The notes under the pieces: model-generated
Seen by the model: the letters and a program-made list of their open reading frames with translations, nothing else
Databases searched by the model: none
What the model was told of the DNA's origin: nothing
NCBI GenBank assembly: GCA_017379255.1
Contig: JAFNWZ010000184.1
Location: 1 to 15,001 of the forward strand
DNA length: 15,001 bases
Direction: 5' to 3'
DNA from: Akkermansia sp.
GTDB lineage: Bacteria > Verrucomicrobiota > Verrucomicrobiia > Verrucomicrobiales > Akkermansiaceae
Translations under genes and position numbers: made by a program
Part shown: in pieces, positions 1 through 7,343 of the stretch
Layout: each line of letters opens with the position of its first letter
Numbering within the stretch: position 1 is the stretch's first letter

Positions 1-77
1 CCCATGCGCATGGTATCATACACACACACCCATGACAAGACTAATTTGATATTTTTTCTAAATTTATTTTTTTCCCC

Positions 78-106
78 TTGACTATTTTCTCCCTCCGCGA
101 TAGAAT
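78..106 (+). promoter_or_regulatory. Sigma-70 promoter of tRNA-Gly
   Basis: A -35 box TTGACT (78-83) and a -10 box TAGAAT (101-106) are separated by exactly 17 bases. The predicted start at about 113 lies 11 nt before the mature tRNA 5' end. The upstream flank is T-rich and could help as an UP element. Seen in sequence; activity is inferred. Confidence 0.75.
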
Positions 107-123
107 CACCGCACGTGCATTAA

Positions 124-194
124 GCGGGCGTCGTTCAATGGTAGGACGCGTGCTTCCCAAGCATGAGACACGGGTTCGATTCCCGTCGCCCGTA
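124..194 (+). tRNA. tRNA-Gly (anticodon CCC)
   Basis: A full cloverleaf can be drawn by eye. The acceptor stem is GCGGGCG with CGCCCGT (the first pair is G-U). The D stem GTTC/GGAC (133-136/144-147) has loop AATGGTA. The anticodon stem CGTGC/GCATG (149-153/161-165) has loop TTCCCAA, placing anticodon CCC at 156-158, which reads GGG. The T arm is ACGGG-TTCGATT-CCCGT-like (170-186). The discriminator is A194. CCA is not encoded, so it must be added after transcription. Confidence 0.95.
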
Positions 195-199
195 TTAGA

Positions 200-236
200 A
201 CAAACGGCAGAGACGCCAGACGCCTCTGCCGTTTGT
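200..236 (+). terminator. 13-bp perfect hairpin after tRNA-Gly
   Basis: The arms ACAAACGGCAGAG (200-212) and CTCTGCCGTTTGT (224-236) pair perfectly around an 11-nt loop, 5 nt after the tRNA. Its position suggests a transcript end or a 3' processing barrier. There is no T-run after the stem on either strand, so it is not a textbook intrinsic terminator. Confidence 0.55.
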
Positions 237-260
237 AGTATCAGCATGCCACTAAAAAAC

Positions 261-289
261 TTGACAAACACCCCATAAAAGATTAATTT
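261..289 (+). promoter_or_regulatory. Probable promoter of the 315-3784 operon
   Basis: A perfect -35 TTGACA (261-266) is followed after 17 bases by a weak -10 TAATTT (284-289) in an AT-rich stretch. The predicted start at about 296 gives a leader of roughly 19 nt before the ATG at 315. No Shine-Dalgarno lies in that leader. The -35 is convincing; the -10 is poor. Confidence 0.5.
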
Positions 290-314
290 TTCCGAAACAT
301 TTTTCCATAGCGAC

Positions 315-914
315 ATGAGACAACCTTCCCCATACCGCCAAATGGAGCTGAACCCGCGCATAGCAGATGGGGACATGCACTCGCCAGAAATGGTGCGTCA
401 GCAGGTAGAGCAGGCGCGCCAGCAGGCAGAATATTACGAAGCGCAGCGGCGCGAGCTGGAAGAGAGCAACGAGAAGAAGGTGTTATTCAATGATAGTCTC
501 AACGAAATCGGCATGAAGCTGCACAATGCCGTGCGCCGGTTGGAACGGGAACTTGAATCAATGGAACGGGAAGCCGGCGAAGTGGCCCAGGTCAACGAGT
601 GCCTGAAGCGCCACCTGCAGATTCTCTCCTCCCTGCAACCGCAGCAGTGGAGCACCGAAGGCTTCCACGAGCGACTGCGCGAAGCCATGCCCAGACTGGA
701 GCGCGCCGCCAACGATTTTGAAGAAGCATATGCCAGCGCGCCGCGCTACCGACACACCGATATCTTCCGGTACAAGCCCGGGGTAGAAGGGCGCCAGGGC
801 ATAAACTGGGACAGCATCCGTACGCAATTGGCGCACGGTTTCTTCTTCCATCTGCCACTTTTCATTCTTCTCCTCCTCAGCTGGGGAATCTATCTGCTCA
901 TCTCTCATACCTGA
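315..914 (+). CDS. Coiled-coil protein with C-terminal membrane anchor, unknown function
   Basis: I do not recognise this 199-residue protein. Residues ~24-135 are rich in Glu, Arg, Gln and Leu and look like a long coiled coil (for example VEQARQQAEYYEAQRRELEE). Residues ~136-172 are polar. Residues ~174-196 form one hydrophobic helix (FFFHLPLFILLLLSWGIYLL), leaving only SHT outside, so it resembles a tail-anchored inner-membrane protein with a cytoplasmic coiled coil. It is first in a run with 934-1242, gatC, gatA and thiD, 19 nt before the next gene. No signal peptide is seen. The start is uncertain: ATG 315 is used, but the in-frame ATG at 342 is possible, and neither has a Shine-Dalgarno. 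Reading-frame length and operon position make it a real gene. Confidence 0.75.
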   Translation: MRQPSPYRQMELNPRIADGDMHSPEMVRQQVEQARQQAEYYEAQRRELEESNEKKVLFNDSLNEIGMKLHNAVRRLERELESMEREAGEVAQVNECLKRHLQILSSLQPQQWSTEGFHERLREAMPRLERAANDFEEAYASAPRYRHTDIFRYKPGVEGRQGINWDSIRTQLAHGFFFHLPLFILLLLSWGIYLLISHT

Positions 915-933
915 ATTCATACTGAACCTCGCC

Positions 934-1242
934 ATGCCAGACTACAATTCGTCCTTTGACAAGCTCCGCGAACTGGAACTACGGCGCAACATGCGCCAAG
1001 GCAACATGCCGCAGCCGGCCCGTGCCTACCAGCAGCGCCGCTACCCGGCCAACACCCTGGGGCCGCAGGAAGATGTACTGGAACAGCGGCGGGGGCGCAA
1101 TCGTAAATATGTAACCACCATCACCAGCAGCCCCAGGCAGCAGCAGAATGTCCTGCTGCAGAATTTGTTCTTGCTGGCCGCCCTTGCGGGCTCTATCTGG
1201 GGGCTGTACATGCTCACCATCTATCTTCTTACTCACTCCTGA
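934..1242 (+). CDS. Small tail-anchored membrane protein, unknown function
   Basis: This 102-residue protein is not recognised. The first ~75 residues are basic and polar (many Arg and Gln, for example LRELELRRNMRQ and EQRRGRNRKY), with little obvious fold. Residues ~76-98 form one hydrophobic segment (NLFLLAALAGSIWGLYMLTIYLL), followed by THS. The topology matches the upstream neighbour at 315-914: a cytoplasmic N-terminus and a membrane anchor at the extreme C-terminus. The shared layout and the 19-nt spacing suggest the two act together at the membrane; this is inference. gatC begins 16 nt later. There is no Shine-Dalgarno, and the ATG sits in GCCATG like several neighbours. Confidence 0.7.
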   Translation: MPDYNSSFDKLRELELRRNMRQGNMPQPARAYQQRRYPANTLGPQEDVLEQRRGRNRKYVTTITSSPRQQQNVLLQNLFLLAALAGSIWGLYMLTIYLLTHS

Positions 1243-1258
1243 TTCTTTTCACCCCGCC

Positions 1259-1558
1259 ATGGAACAGACCAACCTCATCGATGTGGCGTACATTGCCCGC
1301 CTGGCCAAGCTCGACCTCACCCCGGAAGAAACAGCACGTTTCTCGGAAGACCTCAACCAGGTGCTGGCCTATGTAGCCCAGCTCGACCAGTGGGACACCA
1401 CCGGAATAGAGCCCATGTACCACCCGCTTCCCGTCTTTGATGCCCTGCGAGAGGATACCCCCGGCATCAGCCTCAGCAACGAAGCAGCCCTTTCCAACGC
1501 CCCGGCCCAGGAAGACGGACAATTCCGCGTCCCCAAGGTAGTCGAATCCGCACACTAA
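1259..1558 (+). CDS. gatC: Asp/Glu-tRNA(Asn/Gln) amidotransferase subunit C
   Basis: GatC is the small 99-residue subunit that belts GatA to GatB in the GatCAB complex, which converts Glu-tRNA(Gln) and/or Asp-tRNA(Asn) to the amide form. The family pattern is clear: N-terminal VAYIARLAKLDLTPEE, middle LREDTPGISLSNEAALSNAP, and the conserved end DGQFRVPKVV. Length is normal. The reading frame is open further upstream, but homology starts at MEQTNLIDV, so ATG 1259 is chosen; it sits in GCCATGG without a Shine-Dalgarno. gatA follows after 21 nt. gatB is not in the window, as in many genomes where it lies elsewhere. Confidence 0.95.
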   Translation: MEQTNLIDVAYIARLAKLDLTPEETARFSEDLNQVLAYVAQLDQWDTTGIEPMYHPLPVFDALREDTPGISLSNEAALSNAPAQEDGQFRVPKVVESAH

Positions 1559-1579
1559 CCCCCTTCCCTTACATTCGCC

Positions 1580-2989
1580 ATGCTCAACGGAACCATTTCA
1601 CACTGGCGCCAGCAACTCACCAGCGGAGCCATCTCCCCCACCGAACTGGTGCAGGAAATCGCCCGCTCCATGGAAGAGCGCAACCCCGGCATCAACGCGT
1701 ACCTCTCATGGGACACCGAAGCCGCCATGGCCGCCGCGGCCAAGGCAGACCTCAGCAAACCGCTGGGCGGCATCCCCATTGCCGTGAAAGACAACATCGC
1801 CATGCTCGGCCAGCCCACCCGCTGCGCCTCCCGCATGCTGGAAAACTTCGTTTCCCCCTATGATGCCACCGCCGTCACCAAACTGACCGCAGCCGGAGCC
1901 ATTCCCTTCGGCCGCACCAACATGGACGAATTCGCCATGGGATCCTACGGCCAGAACTCTGCCTTCGGTGAGACCCAGAACCCCGCAGCCCCCGGGCATG
2001 TGCCGGGCGGCTCCTCCAGCGGTTCTGCCGCGGCCGTGGCAGGCGGCATGGCCATTGCAGCCCTGGGCTCAGATACCGGCGGATCCATCCGCCAGCCCGC
2101 CTCGCACTGCGGCGTGGTCGGCATCAAACCCACGTATGGCCGCGTTTCCCGCTATGGTCTGGTGGCCTTTGCCTCATCGCTCGACCAGATTGGCCCCATC
2201 ACCCAGAACGTGGAAGACGCCGCCACCCTCCTGAACGCCATCTGCGGACACGATGCCAAGGACTCCACCTCCTCCACCCGGCTGGTGGAAGACTTCACCG
2301 CCGGACTCGGCAAGGATATCAAAGGCCTGCGCATCGGCCTGCCCAAGGAATATCTCTCCAGCGGTAACAGCCCCGAAGTAGCAGCAGCCCTGCAGCAGAG
2401 CGTGCAGAAACTCACGGAACTGGGTGCTGAAATTGTCGAAATTTCCCTGCCGCATGCAGAAGCCGTAGTGGCCGCCTACTACATCATCGCCTGCGCCGAG
2501 GCCTCCTCCAACCTCTCCCGCTTCGACGGCATCCGCTACGGCTACCGCGCCGCCGGCACCAACGGGCTGGATGACCTCTACAGCAAGACCCGAGAAACCG
2601 GCTTCGGGCCGGAAGTGAAGCGCCGCATCATCCTGGGCACCTACGTGCTCTCCAGCGGCTTCTACGATGCCTACTACGCCAAGGCCCAGAAAGTGCGTTC
2701 CCTCGTAGCAAGCGATTTCTCTGCCGCGTTTGAAAAAGTCGACCTCATCATCGGCCCCGTGGCACCCACCACAGCCCCGCGCCTGCACGATGACAGCATG
2801 ACCCCGCTGCAAACCTACCTGGCCGACATCTACACCATCCCGGCTAACCTGGCAGGCCTGCCCGGCATCTCCATCCCCTGCCCCGTGGCAGAAGGCGCCC
2901 ACCCGGTCGGCATCCAGCTGCTTGCCCCGCACTTTGCCGAAACCCGCCTGCTGCAGGCCGCCGCAGCTCTCGAAAAAGCCTACAGTTAA
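1580..2989 (+). CDS. gatA: Asp/Glu-tRNA(Asn/Gln) amidotransferase subunit A (glutaminase)
   Basis: GatA hydrolyses glutamine and passes the ammonia to GatB for transamidation of misacylated tRNA in the cytoplasm. This 469-residue protein carries the amidase signature. The Ser-cisSer-Lys triad can be read: K70 in PIAVKDN, S145 in GGSSSGSAAAVAGG, and S169 in SDTGGSIRQPAS. The 75- and 24-residue spacings match characterised GatA enzymes. Other family blocks include GRTNMDEFAMGS and GIKPTYGRVSRYGL. Length is close to the usual ~485. It lies between gatC (21 nt upstream) and thiD (12 nt downstream) and is surely co-transcribed. The start GCCATG has a pyrimidine-rich, Shine-Dalgarno-free upstream. 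Confidence 0.97.
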   Translation: MLNGTISHWRQQLTSGAISPTELVQEIARSMEERNPGINAYLSWDTEAAMAAAAKADLSKPLGGIPIAVKDNIAMLGQPTRCASRMLENFVSPYDATAVTKLTAAGAIPFGRTNMDEFAMGSYGQNSAFGETQNPAAPGHVPGGSSSGSAAAVAGGMAIAALGSDTGGSIRQPASHCGVVGIKPTYGRVSRYGLVAFASSLDQIGPITQNVEDAATLLNAICGHDAKDSTSSTRLVEDFTAGLGKDIKGLRIGLPKEYLSSGNSPEVAAALQQSVQKLTELGAEIVEISLPHAEAVVAAYYIIACAEASSNLSRFDGIRYGYRAAGTNGLDDLYSKTRETGFGPEVKRRIILGTYVLSSGFYDAYYAKAQKVRSLVASDFSAAFEKVDLIIGPVAPTTAPRLHDDSMTPLQTYLADIYTIPANLAGLPGISIPCPVAEGAHPVGIQLLAPHFAETRLLQAAAALEKAYS

Positions 2990-3001
2990 CTCCGCCTGGC
3001 C

Positions 3002-3784
3002 ATGGAAACGCCCGTCTACCTCAGCATCGCCGGTTCAGACTGCTCCGCCGGAGCCGGTCTGCAAGCCGATTTAAAAACCGGCTTTGCCCTGGGCTGCTAC
3101 CCCCTCACCGCCGTCACCTGCGTGGTGAGCGAAGTGCCCGGGCTGGTCGAAGGCATCGTTTCCATGGAGCCGGAATTCGTTGCCTCGCAGGTAGATATCT
3201 GCCTGCGCAGCTTCCCGGTGCGCGCCATCAAGACCGGCATGCTCTATTCCCCGGAAATCGTGCGCGCCACCGTGGCCGCACTCAAGGATTTCAGCGGACC
3301 TATCGTCGTTGACCCGGTCATGATAGCTACCGCAGGCGAAGCCCTCATCCTGCAGGAATCCATCGCGGTATACGAACAGGAACTCATTCCCCGCACAACT
3401 CTGCTCACGCCCAATGGCGATGAACTCGCCAAGCTGGCCGGCACCGCCCCCATCACCACCGTGGAAGAACTGGAAGCCGCCGCCAACACCCTCTGCGCGC
3501 GCTACAACTGCGCCATCCTGGCCAAGGGCGGCCACGTCGGCGGCAGCACCTGCACCGATATCCTCGTGCAACCCGGCAAACCCAGCCTGCGCTGGAGCCA
3601 CCCGCGCACGGAAGGCATCTCCACCCACGGCACAGGCTGCACCCTGTCCAGCGCCATTGCCGCCTTCCTGGCCAAAGGCCAGCCGCTGGAGCAAGCCGTG
3701 GAAAACGGGCTCAACTACATAGCCAACGCCATTGCCACCTCCCACAAACTGGGGCAGCAATACGCCGTGAATCACAGCATCTGA
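3002..3784 (+). CDS. thiD: Hydroxymethylpyrimidine (phosphate) kinase
   Basis: ThiD phosphorylates 4-amino-5-hydroxymethyl-2-methylpyrimidine and its monophosphate for thiamine biosynthesis. The 260-residue sequence shows the ribokinase-fold markers of the family: IAGSDCSAGAGLQADLKT (9-26; Cys15 where most members have Gly), IKTGML (76-81), VVDPVM (102-107), LLTPNGDE (134-141) and the anion-hole/catalytic STHGTGC (207-213). It may take part in salvage as well as synthesis. It is the last gene of the gat run, 12 nt after gatA, an unusual partner that probably just shares the transcript. Its 3' end overlaps the convergent ribF by 13 bp. Related pyridoxal kinases share the fold, so a PdxK-type side activity cannot be excluded. 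Confidence 0.9.
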   Translation: METPVYLSIAGSDCSAGAGLQADLKTGFALGCYPLTAVTCVVSEVPGLVEGIVSMEPEFVASQVDICLRSFPVRAIKTGMLYSPEIVRATVAALKDFSGPIVVDPVMIATAGEALILQESIAVYEQELIPRTTLLTPNGDELAKLAGTAPITTVEELEAAANTLCARYNCAILAKGGHVGGSTCTDILVQPGKPSLRWSHPRTEGISTHGTGCTLSSAIAAFLAKGQPLEQAVENGLNYIANAIATSHKLGQQYAVNHSI

Positions 3785-4662
3785 ACATCTGCCGCGATCT
3801 GCGCGCGCAGTTCATCCACCGAGGCAAACCTGCGTTCCGGACGCAAAAAGCGCCGCAGCTCCACCTGCAGGAAGCGGCCGTACAAATCACCCTGCCAGTT
3901 GAGCAGGTGCGTCTCCAACCGCACTACCTTCTGCTCCTCTGCAATCGTGGGGCGCAACCCTAAATTCGCAATACCCCGGCAAGCACCAACCGCCACCTCA
4001 TACACCCCGGCAGGCGGCAGCACCGCCTGCGGATACACCGTGACATTCGCCGTGGGGAATCCCAGCTGGCGGGCCAGACGCTGTCCCGGCTCCACCACCC
4101 CGGCAATAGTGAACGCATGTCCGAGCATCTCCACCGCACGCGGCAGATCCCCCGCCTGCAGCAGCTCCCGGATGCGGCTGGAGCAGATGCGCTCACCCTG
4201 CAGCTCTGCCATATCCTGCACACAGGCATTCAGCCCGTGCTCCGCGCAATAGGCCTCTACAAAAGCAGCATCGCCCGCGCCGCCCCGGCCAAAGCGCCAG
4301 TTGCGGCCCACAGAAATACCAGAAATGGAGCAACTTAACCGCAACGCATCCAGAAACGCCCGCGGCTCCAGCGCCGCCAGCTCCCGGGTAAAGGGTATTT
4401 CCAGGAGCACATCCACCCCCAGAGCCGCCAGCAGCGCATGCTTCTGCTCCGGCAACGGCGTAATCAGGCGCGGCTGCCTATCCGGCGCCAGCAGTGCCAG
4501 CGGATGCTCCGCAAAAGTCAGCACTCCGCGCAGCGCACCCGGCGTGGTCGCGGACTCAATCACGCGCCTGTGTCCGCGGTGCACCCCGTCAAAGAAGCCG
4601 AGCGCCCAATGAACCTTCTGGTTCAGAGCCGCCAGTTCATCCATGGAGTGCAGCACCTTCAT
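3772..4662 (-). CDS. ribF: Bifunctional riboflavin kinase / FAD synthetase
   Basis: RibF converts riboflavin to FMN and FMN to FAD. In this 296-residue protein the N-terminal nucleotidyltransferase half shows GFFDGVHRGH (22-31), VGRNWRFGRGG (118-128) and CSSRIREL (160-167). The C-terminal flavokinase half shows GFPTANV (201-207), NLGLRPT (233-239) and a likely catalytic Glu in RLETHLL (E250). Length is normal. The start is taken as the ATG at 4662, which overlaps the truB stop as TGATG; a GTG one codon upstream is also in frame but has less support. The overlap implies translational coupling in nrnA-truB-ribF. The 3' end overlaps convergent thiD by 13 bp, with no visible terminator for either gene. 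Confidence 0.95.
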   Translation of the reverse strand: MKVLHSMDELAALNQKVHWALGFFDGVHRGHRRVIESATTPGALRGVLTFAEHPLALLAPDRQPRLITPLPEQKHALLAALGVDVLLEIPFTRELAALEPRAFLDALRLSCSISGISVGRNWRFGRGGAGDAAFVEAYCAEHGLNACVQDMAELQGERICSSRIRELLQAGDLPRAVEMLGHAFTIAGVVEPGQRLARQLGFPTANVTVYPQAVLPPAGVYEVAVGACRGIANLGLRPTIAEEQKVVRLETHLLNWQGDLYGRFLQVELRRFLRPERRFASVDELRAQIAADVQML

Positions 4663-5387
4663 CACGCGCGGTCAGCAAGCACCTTTTCCACCGGCAGCAG
4701 ACGCGCCAGCAATTCCTCACGGCTGGCAGCCTTCAAGGCCGGCACATCCACCGCCTCCGCAATATCAAAACGACCGCTGCGAATGCGGCGCAGCGCCGTC
4801 AGATGCGCCCCGCAGCCCAGGTATTGGCCTATGTCGTGCGCATAGGTGCGCACATAGAATCCCTTAGTGCAGTGCACGCGGAAATCCACCTCAGCCGCCT
4901 CCAGGTCAATGCGGGTAATCTCATAATCCAGCACCGCCACATGGCGGGCCTTGCGCTCTACCTCCTTCCCCTTGCGCGCCAGCTTGTAGCAAGGCACACC
5001 ATTAATCTTCACCGCCGAATACATAGGCGGCACCTGGTCGAACTCACCGTGGTAATGCTCAAACGCCGCGCGGATTGAATCTTCGGTTATACCCTCTGTC
5101 GGCTTCACCGCCACCACCTCGCCATCGGCATCCTGGCTGTTGGTCTCCACCCCCAGCTTCATGGTGGCCGTGTATACCTTATCCTCGCACATCAGCAAAT
5201 CCTGCATCTTTGTAGCCTTACCAATCACCACAATCAGCATGCCCGTAGCCATGGGGTCGAGCGTGCCGCAATGGCCTACCTTCTTGGTCTGCAGAATACG
5301 GCGGCACAGCGCCACGGCATTGTGCGAAGTAAAACCGGGGTCCTTATCCACCAGCAGCACCCCGCTGGGTTGCTCCACCTCACTCAT
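4662..5387 (-). CDS. truB: tRNA pseudouridine-55 synthase, short form
   Basis: TruB makes pseudouridine 55 in the T loop of elongator tRNAs. The 241-residue protein has the catalytic block GTLDPMATG (41-49, catalytic D44), the N-terminal PSGVLLVDKDPGFTSHNAV, KVYTATMKLG (70-79), and the substrate-binding GFYVRTYAHDIG and LRRIRSG blocks. It ends soon after these, so the PUA-like C-terminal domain of E. coli TruB (314 residues) is absent. The frame is open 15 codons further upstream, but ATG 5387 is preferred. It is preceded by a strong Shine-Dalgarno AAAGGAG (5402-5396, 8-nt spacing), it overlaps the nrnA stop as ATGA, and homology begins there. Confidence 0.95.
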   Translation of the reverse strand: MSEVEQPSGVLLVDKDPGFTSHNAVALCRRILQTKKVGHCGTLDPMATGMLIVVIGKATKMQDLLMCEDKVYTATMKLGVETNSQDADGEVVAVKPTEGITEDSIRAAFEHYHGEFDQVPPMYSAVKINGVPCYKLARKGKEVERKARHVAVLDYEITRIDLEAAEVDFRVHCTKGFYVRTYAHDIGQYLGCGAHLTALRRIRSGRFDIAEAVDVPALKAASREELLARLLPVEKVLADRA

Positions 5388-6352
5388 ACTGCCAGCTCCT
5401 TTCTGATAGCATTGAGCACCTGCTCGCGGCACGACTCCAGCTCACCCCGCATACGGATGCCGGAGGCCATGGCATGCCCACCACCGCCGAACTGTGCCGC
5501 AATCGCCGCCACACTGATGGCCGGGTCCTTGCTGCGCAGCGACATGCGGATGCGGCCATCCTCCAGGTCCTCGAAAATCACCGCCACGCGCACCCCTTGC
5601 AGCACGCGCACCACATCCACCAGGTCCTTGGTATCCTCCAGCGTCACCCCCAGCTCCGCCTTACGCCCGGTGGGCATGGAATAATGCGCCAGCTGCCCGG
5701 CAGATTCCACCACCATGTGGTTGAGCACCTCGCGCTGCATCAGCAGCGAAGTGTACGGGACCTCCTGGTATACCCGGCGGTTCACATCCGCCACATCCAC
5801 CCCGGCCGCCAGCAGCTCACCGGCAGCATGCATCACCTCCGGTGTGGTGCTGCCGTATTGGAAAGAGCCCGTATCCGTGCTGATGCCCACATACAACGCA
5901 TCTGCCACCGGCTTCGTGAGTTCCACACCCCAGGCTTTCAGCATATTAAAGAGCACATACGCGCAGGCCGCCGTCTCCGGCTCAATCACATGCAGGTGGC
6001 CGTAGCGCGTATTCGTGCCGTGGTGGTCAATATTCACAATCAGCGGAAAATCTGCCAGCAGCTGCTGCGTGCGGTCTCCCAGACGTTTCCAATCGCCCGT
6101 ATCCACACAAATCAGCATCTCCACATCCGCCGGTACCGCGTCCGGCAACGGCTGAATCAGCTCCGCTCCCCCCAGAAACGCATAGCGGGCGGGCACCCCG
6201 TCCTCATTCCACATATACACCTTCTTGCCCAGCCCCTGCAGCGCCAGGCCCAGCGCCAGCGTGGAGCCGATGGCATCACCATCAGGCCGGAAATGAGAGG
6301 TCACAGCAATCGTGCTGCACTGCTGAATACGGGAGTAGAGTTGCTCGTACAT
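5384..6352 (-). CDS. nrnA: DHH-family nanoRNase / pAp phosphatase (NrnA-like)
   Basis: NrnA-type enzymes degrade 2-5 nt RNA fragments and often dephosphorylate 3'-phosphoadenosine 5'-phosphate. In this 322-residue protein the metal-binding DHH domain shows SHFRPDGDAIGS (19-30), CVDTGD (82-87), NIDHHGTN (107-114) and GISTDTGSF (156-164). The C-terminal DHHA1 domain ends with the nucleotide-binding GGGGHAMASG (289-298). Length is typical. It heads nrnA-truB-ribF, a common bacterial order (often preceded by rbfA, not seen here). It has its own promoter just upstream and is followed by truB through an ATGA overlap. The specific substrate (nanoRNA, pAp, or c-di-NMP breakdown products) is not decided by sequence alone. 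Confidence 0.9.
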   Translation of the reverse strand: MYEQLYSRIQQCSTIAVTSHFRPDGDAIGSTLALGLALQGLGKKVYMWNEDGVPARYAFLGGAELIQPLPDAVPADVEMLICVDTGDWKRLGDRTQQLLADFPLIVNIDHHGTNTRYGHLHVIEPETAACAYVLFNMLKAWGVELTKPVADALYVGISTDTGSFQYGSTTPEVMHAAGELLAAGVDVADVNRRVYQEVPYTSLLMQREVLNHMVVESAGQLAHYSMPTGRKAELGVTLEDTKDLVDVVRVLQGVRVAVIFEDLEDGRIRMSLRSKDPAISVAAIAAQFGGGGHAMASGIRMRGELESCREQVLNAIRKELAV

Positions 6353-6360
6353 GCGGCCTT

Positions 6361-6389
6361 ATAATAGCCTGTTTTGCCGCACGGGTCAA
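6361..6389 (-). promoter_or_regulatory. Promoter of nrnA-truB-ribF, abutting the start codon
   Basis: Read on the minus strand: -35 TTGACC (6389-6384), 17-base spacer, -10 TATTAT (6366-6361), five of six consensus bases in each box. The -10 ends 8 nt before the nrnA ATG (6352), so the predicted start near 6354 leaves about 2 nt of leader. It occupies most of the 43-nt gap after the acyltransferase stop, so this operon can be transcribed apart from the two genes upstream. Confidence 0.75.
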
Positions 6390-6395
6390 TAGTAT

Positions 6396-7343
6396 TCACC
6401 GCCACGGTTTCGCCTGCAGCACAGCCATGGCGCGGGGCAGCACCCGCGAAAGCCCCATGGCCAGCAGCACCAGCAAAGGCAGGACCAGCAGCGGCACCCA
6501 GATATTCCAGCCCCACCGCAATTCCTTCCACTGGTACAGCGGCGCCAGCAGATACGAATGCCCGGCGTAGATGAACAGCATCCACCGCCCACACCCTGCC
6601 AGCTTCGCCGCCACGCAGGGCAGCCACCTGGCCACCAATACGCTCACCAGCAGAAAAGCTGCCATGAACGCCAGATTCCACAGCGGCAGGTTGCAATGCC
6701 GCCATGAAACATCGGCAAAGTCTGCATATTCCTCCAGCACCTCCGGCTGCAGGAACACCCCCAACACCACCAGCGCCAGAATCCACCAGTTTTTCTCCAT
6801 GTACGCCCGCACTGTTGCCAGCGGCGCGGCTTTGGCGGCAAAACCCAGCATGAAAATCCACAGATAATCGAAGCGCACACTCAGGTGCTGCGAAGGTGCA
6901 GTCGTGTAACTGCACAGCGCCAGAAACACCACCAGCACCCAGGCATAGCGCGGCAGAAGGCGCAGCGCCATCAGCCCCGCAGCCACCAGCTGGTAAGCCA
7001 CCAGTGTCTTCAGAAACCAGAGTGGCGTATTGTAAGCCGCCACCTGCCAGCCCACCACACGCTGCCACTCAATATCCACGTATGGCTTTACCACCAGCAG
7101 AAACACCACACTGACCAGCGACCACGCCGCCCAGGCCAGCGCTAACCGCCCGGTGCGGCGCAGCACCGCACCCGCTGATGCCGGGAGAAAATACCCCGCC
7201 AGCAGGAAAAAGAGGGCAATGGCACCGCCCACCACCTTACCCGTCCACACCGGGGCGGCAGCCGCATGCAGCCAGATAATGAAGAACATGGCCAGCGTGC
7301 GGGCGCAATCCACCCATTCCTCTCTGTTGGCAGGCGTACTCAT
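6396..7343 (-). CDS. Acyltransferase family 3 (integral membrane)
   Basis: This 315-residue, very hydrophobic protein has about ten membrane helices (roughly 17-34, 37-54, 66-86, 104-126, 132-146, 158-176, 185-199, 219-239, 253-269, 281-303). The N-terminal block WVDCARTLAMFFIIWLHAA fits the Acyl_transf_3 family pattern, with D12, R15 and H26 in the expected positions, followed by FFLLAGYFLP and a later YAGHSYLL. Such enzymes move acetyl or other acyl groups from the cytoplasm onto exported sugars, lipids or peptidoglycan. No polysaccharide genes lie nearby, so the acceptor is unknown. Its ATG overlaps the stop of the upstream M42 gene as ATGA, implying coupled translation. Family call good, substrate not knowable here. 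Confidence 0.8.
   Translation of the reverse strand: MSTPANREEWVDCARTLAMFFIIWLHAAAAPVWTGKVVGGAIALFFLLAGYFLPASAGAVLRRTGRLALAWAAWSLVSVVFLLVVKPYVDIEWQRVVGWQVAAYNTPLWFLKTLVAYQLVAAGLMALRLLPRYAWVLVVFLALCSYTTAPSQHLSVRFDYLWIFMLGFAAKAAPLATVRAYMEKNWWILALVVLGVFLQPEVLEEYADFADVSWRHCNLPLWNLAFMAAFLLVSVLVARWLPCVAAKLAGCGRWMLFIYAGHSYLLAPLYQWKELRWGWNIWVPLLVLPLLVLLAMGLSRVLPRAMAVLQAKPWR

Noticed and set aside
2..13. 12-bp palindrome CCATGCGCATGG and a short CA run at the left edge
   Set aside because: Short, GC-simple, and at the window edge; nothing ties it to a gene or repeat. Bases 1-77 otherwise show only an AT-rich intergenic stretch.
2174..2932. Long open frame on the minus strand inside gatA (252 codons)
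   Set aside because: Gly/Val/His-rich shadow of GC-rich codons; gatA motifs fill the other strand. Similar shadows inside thiD (3071-3775), nrnA (5474-6364), the acyltransferase (6301-7068) and the surface protein (11355-12092) were rejected for the same reason.
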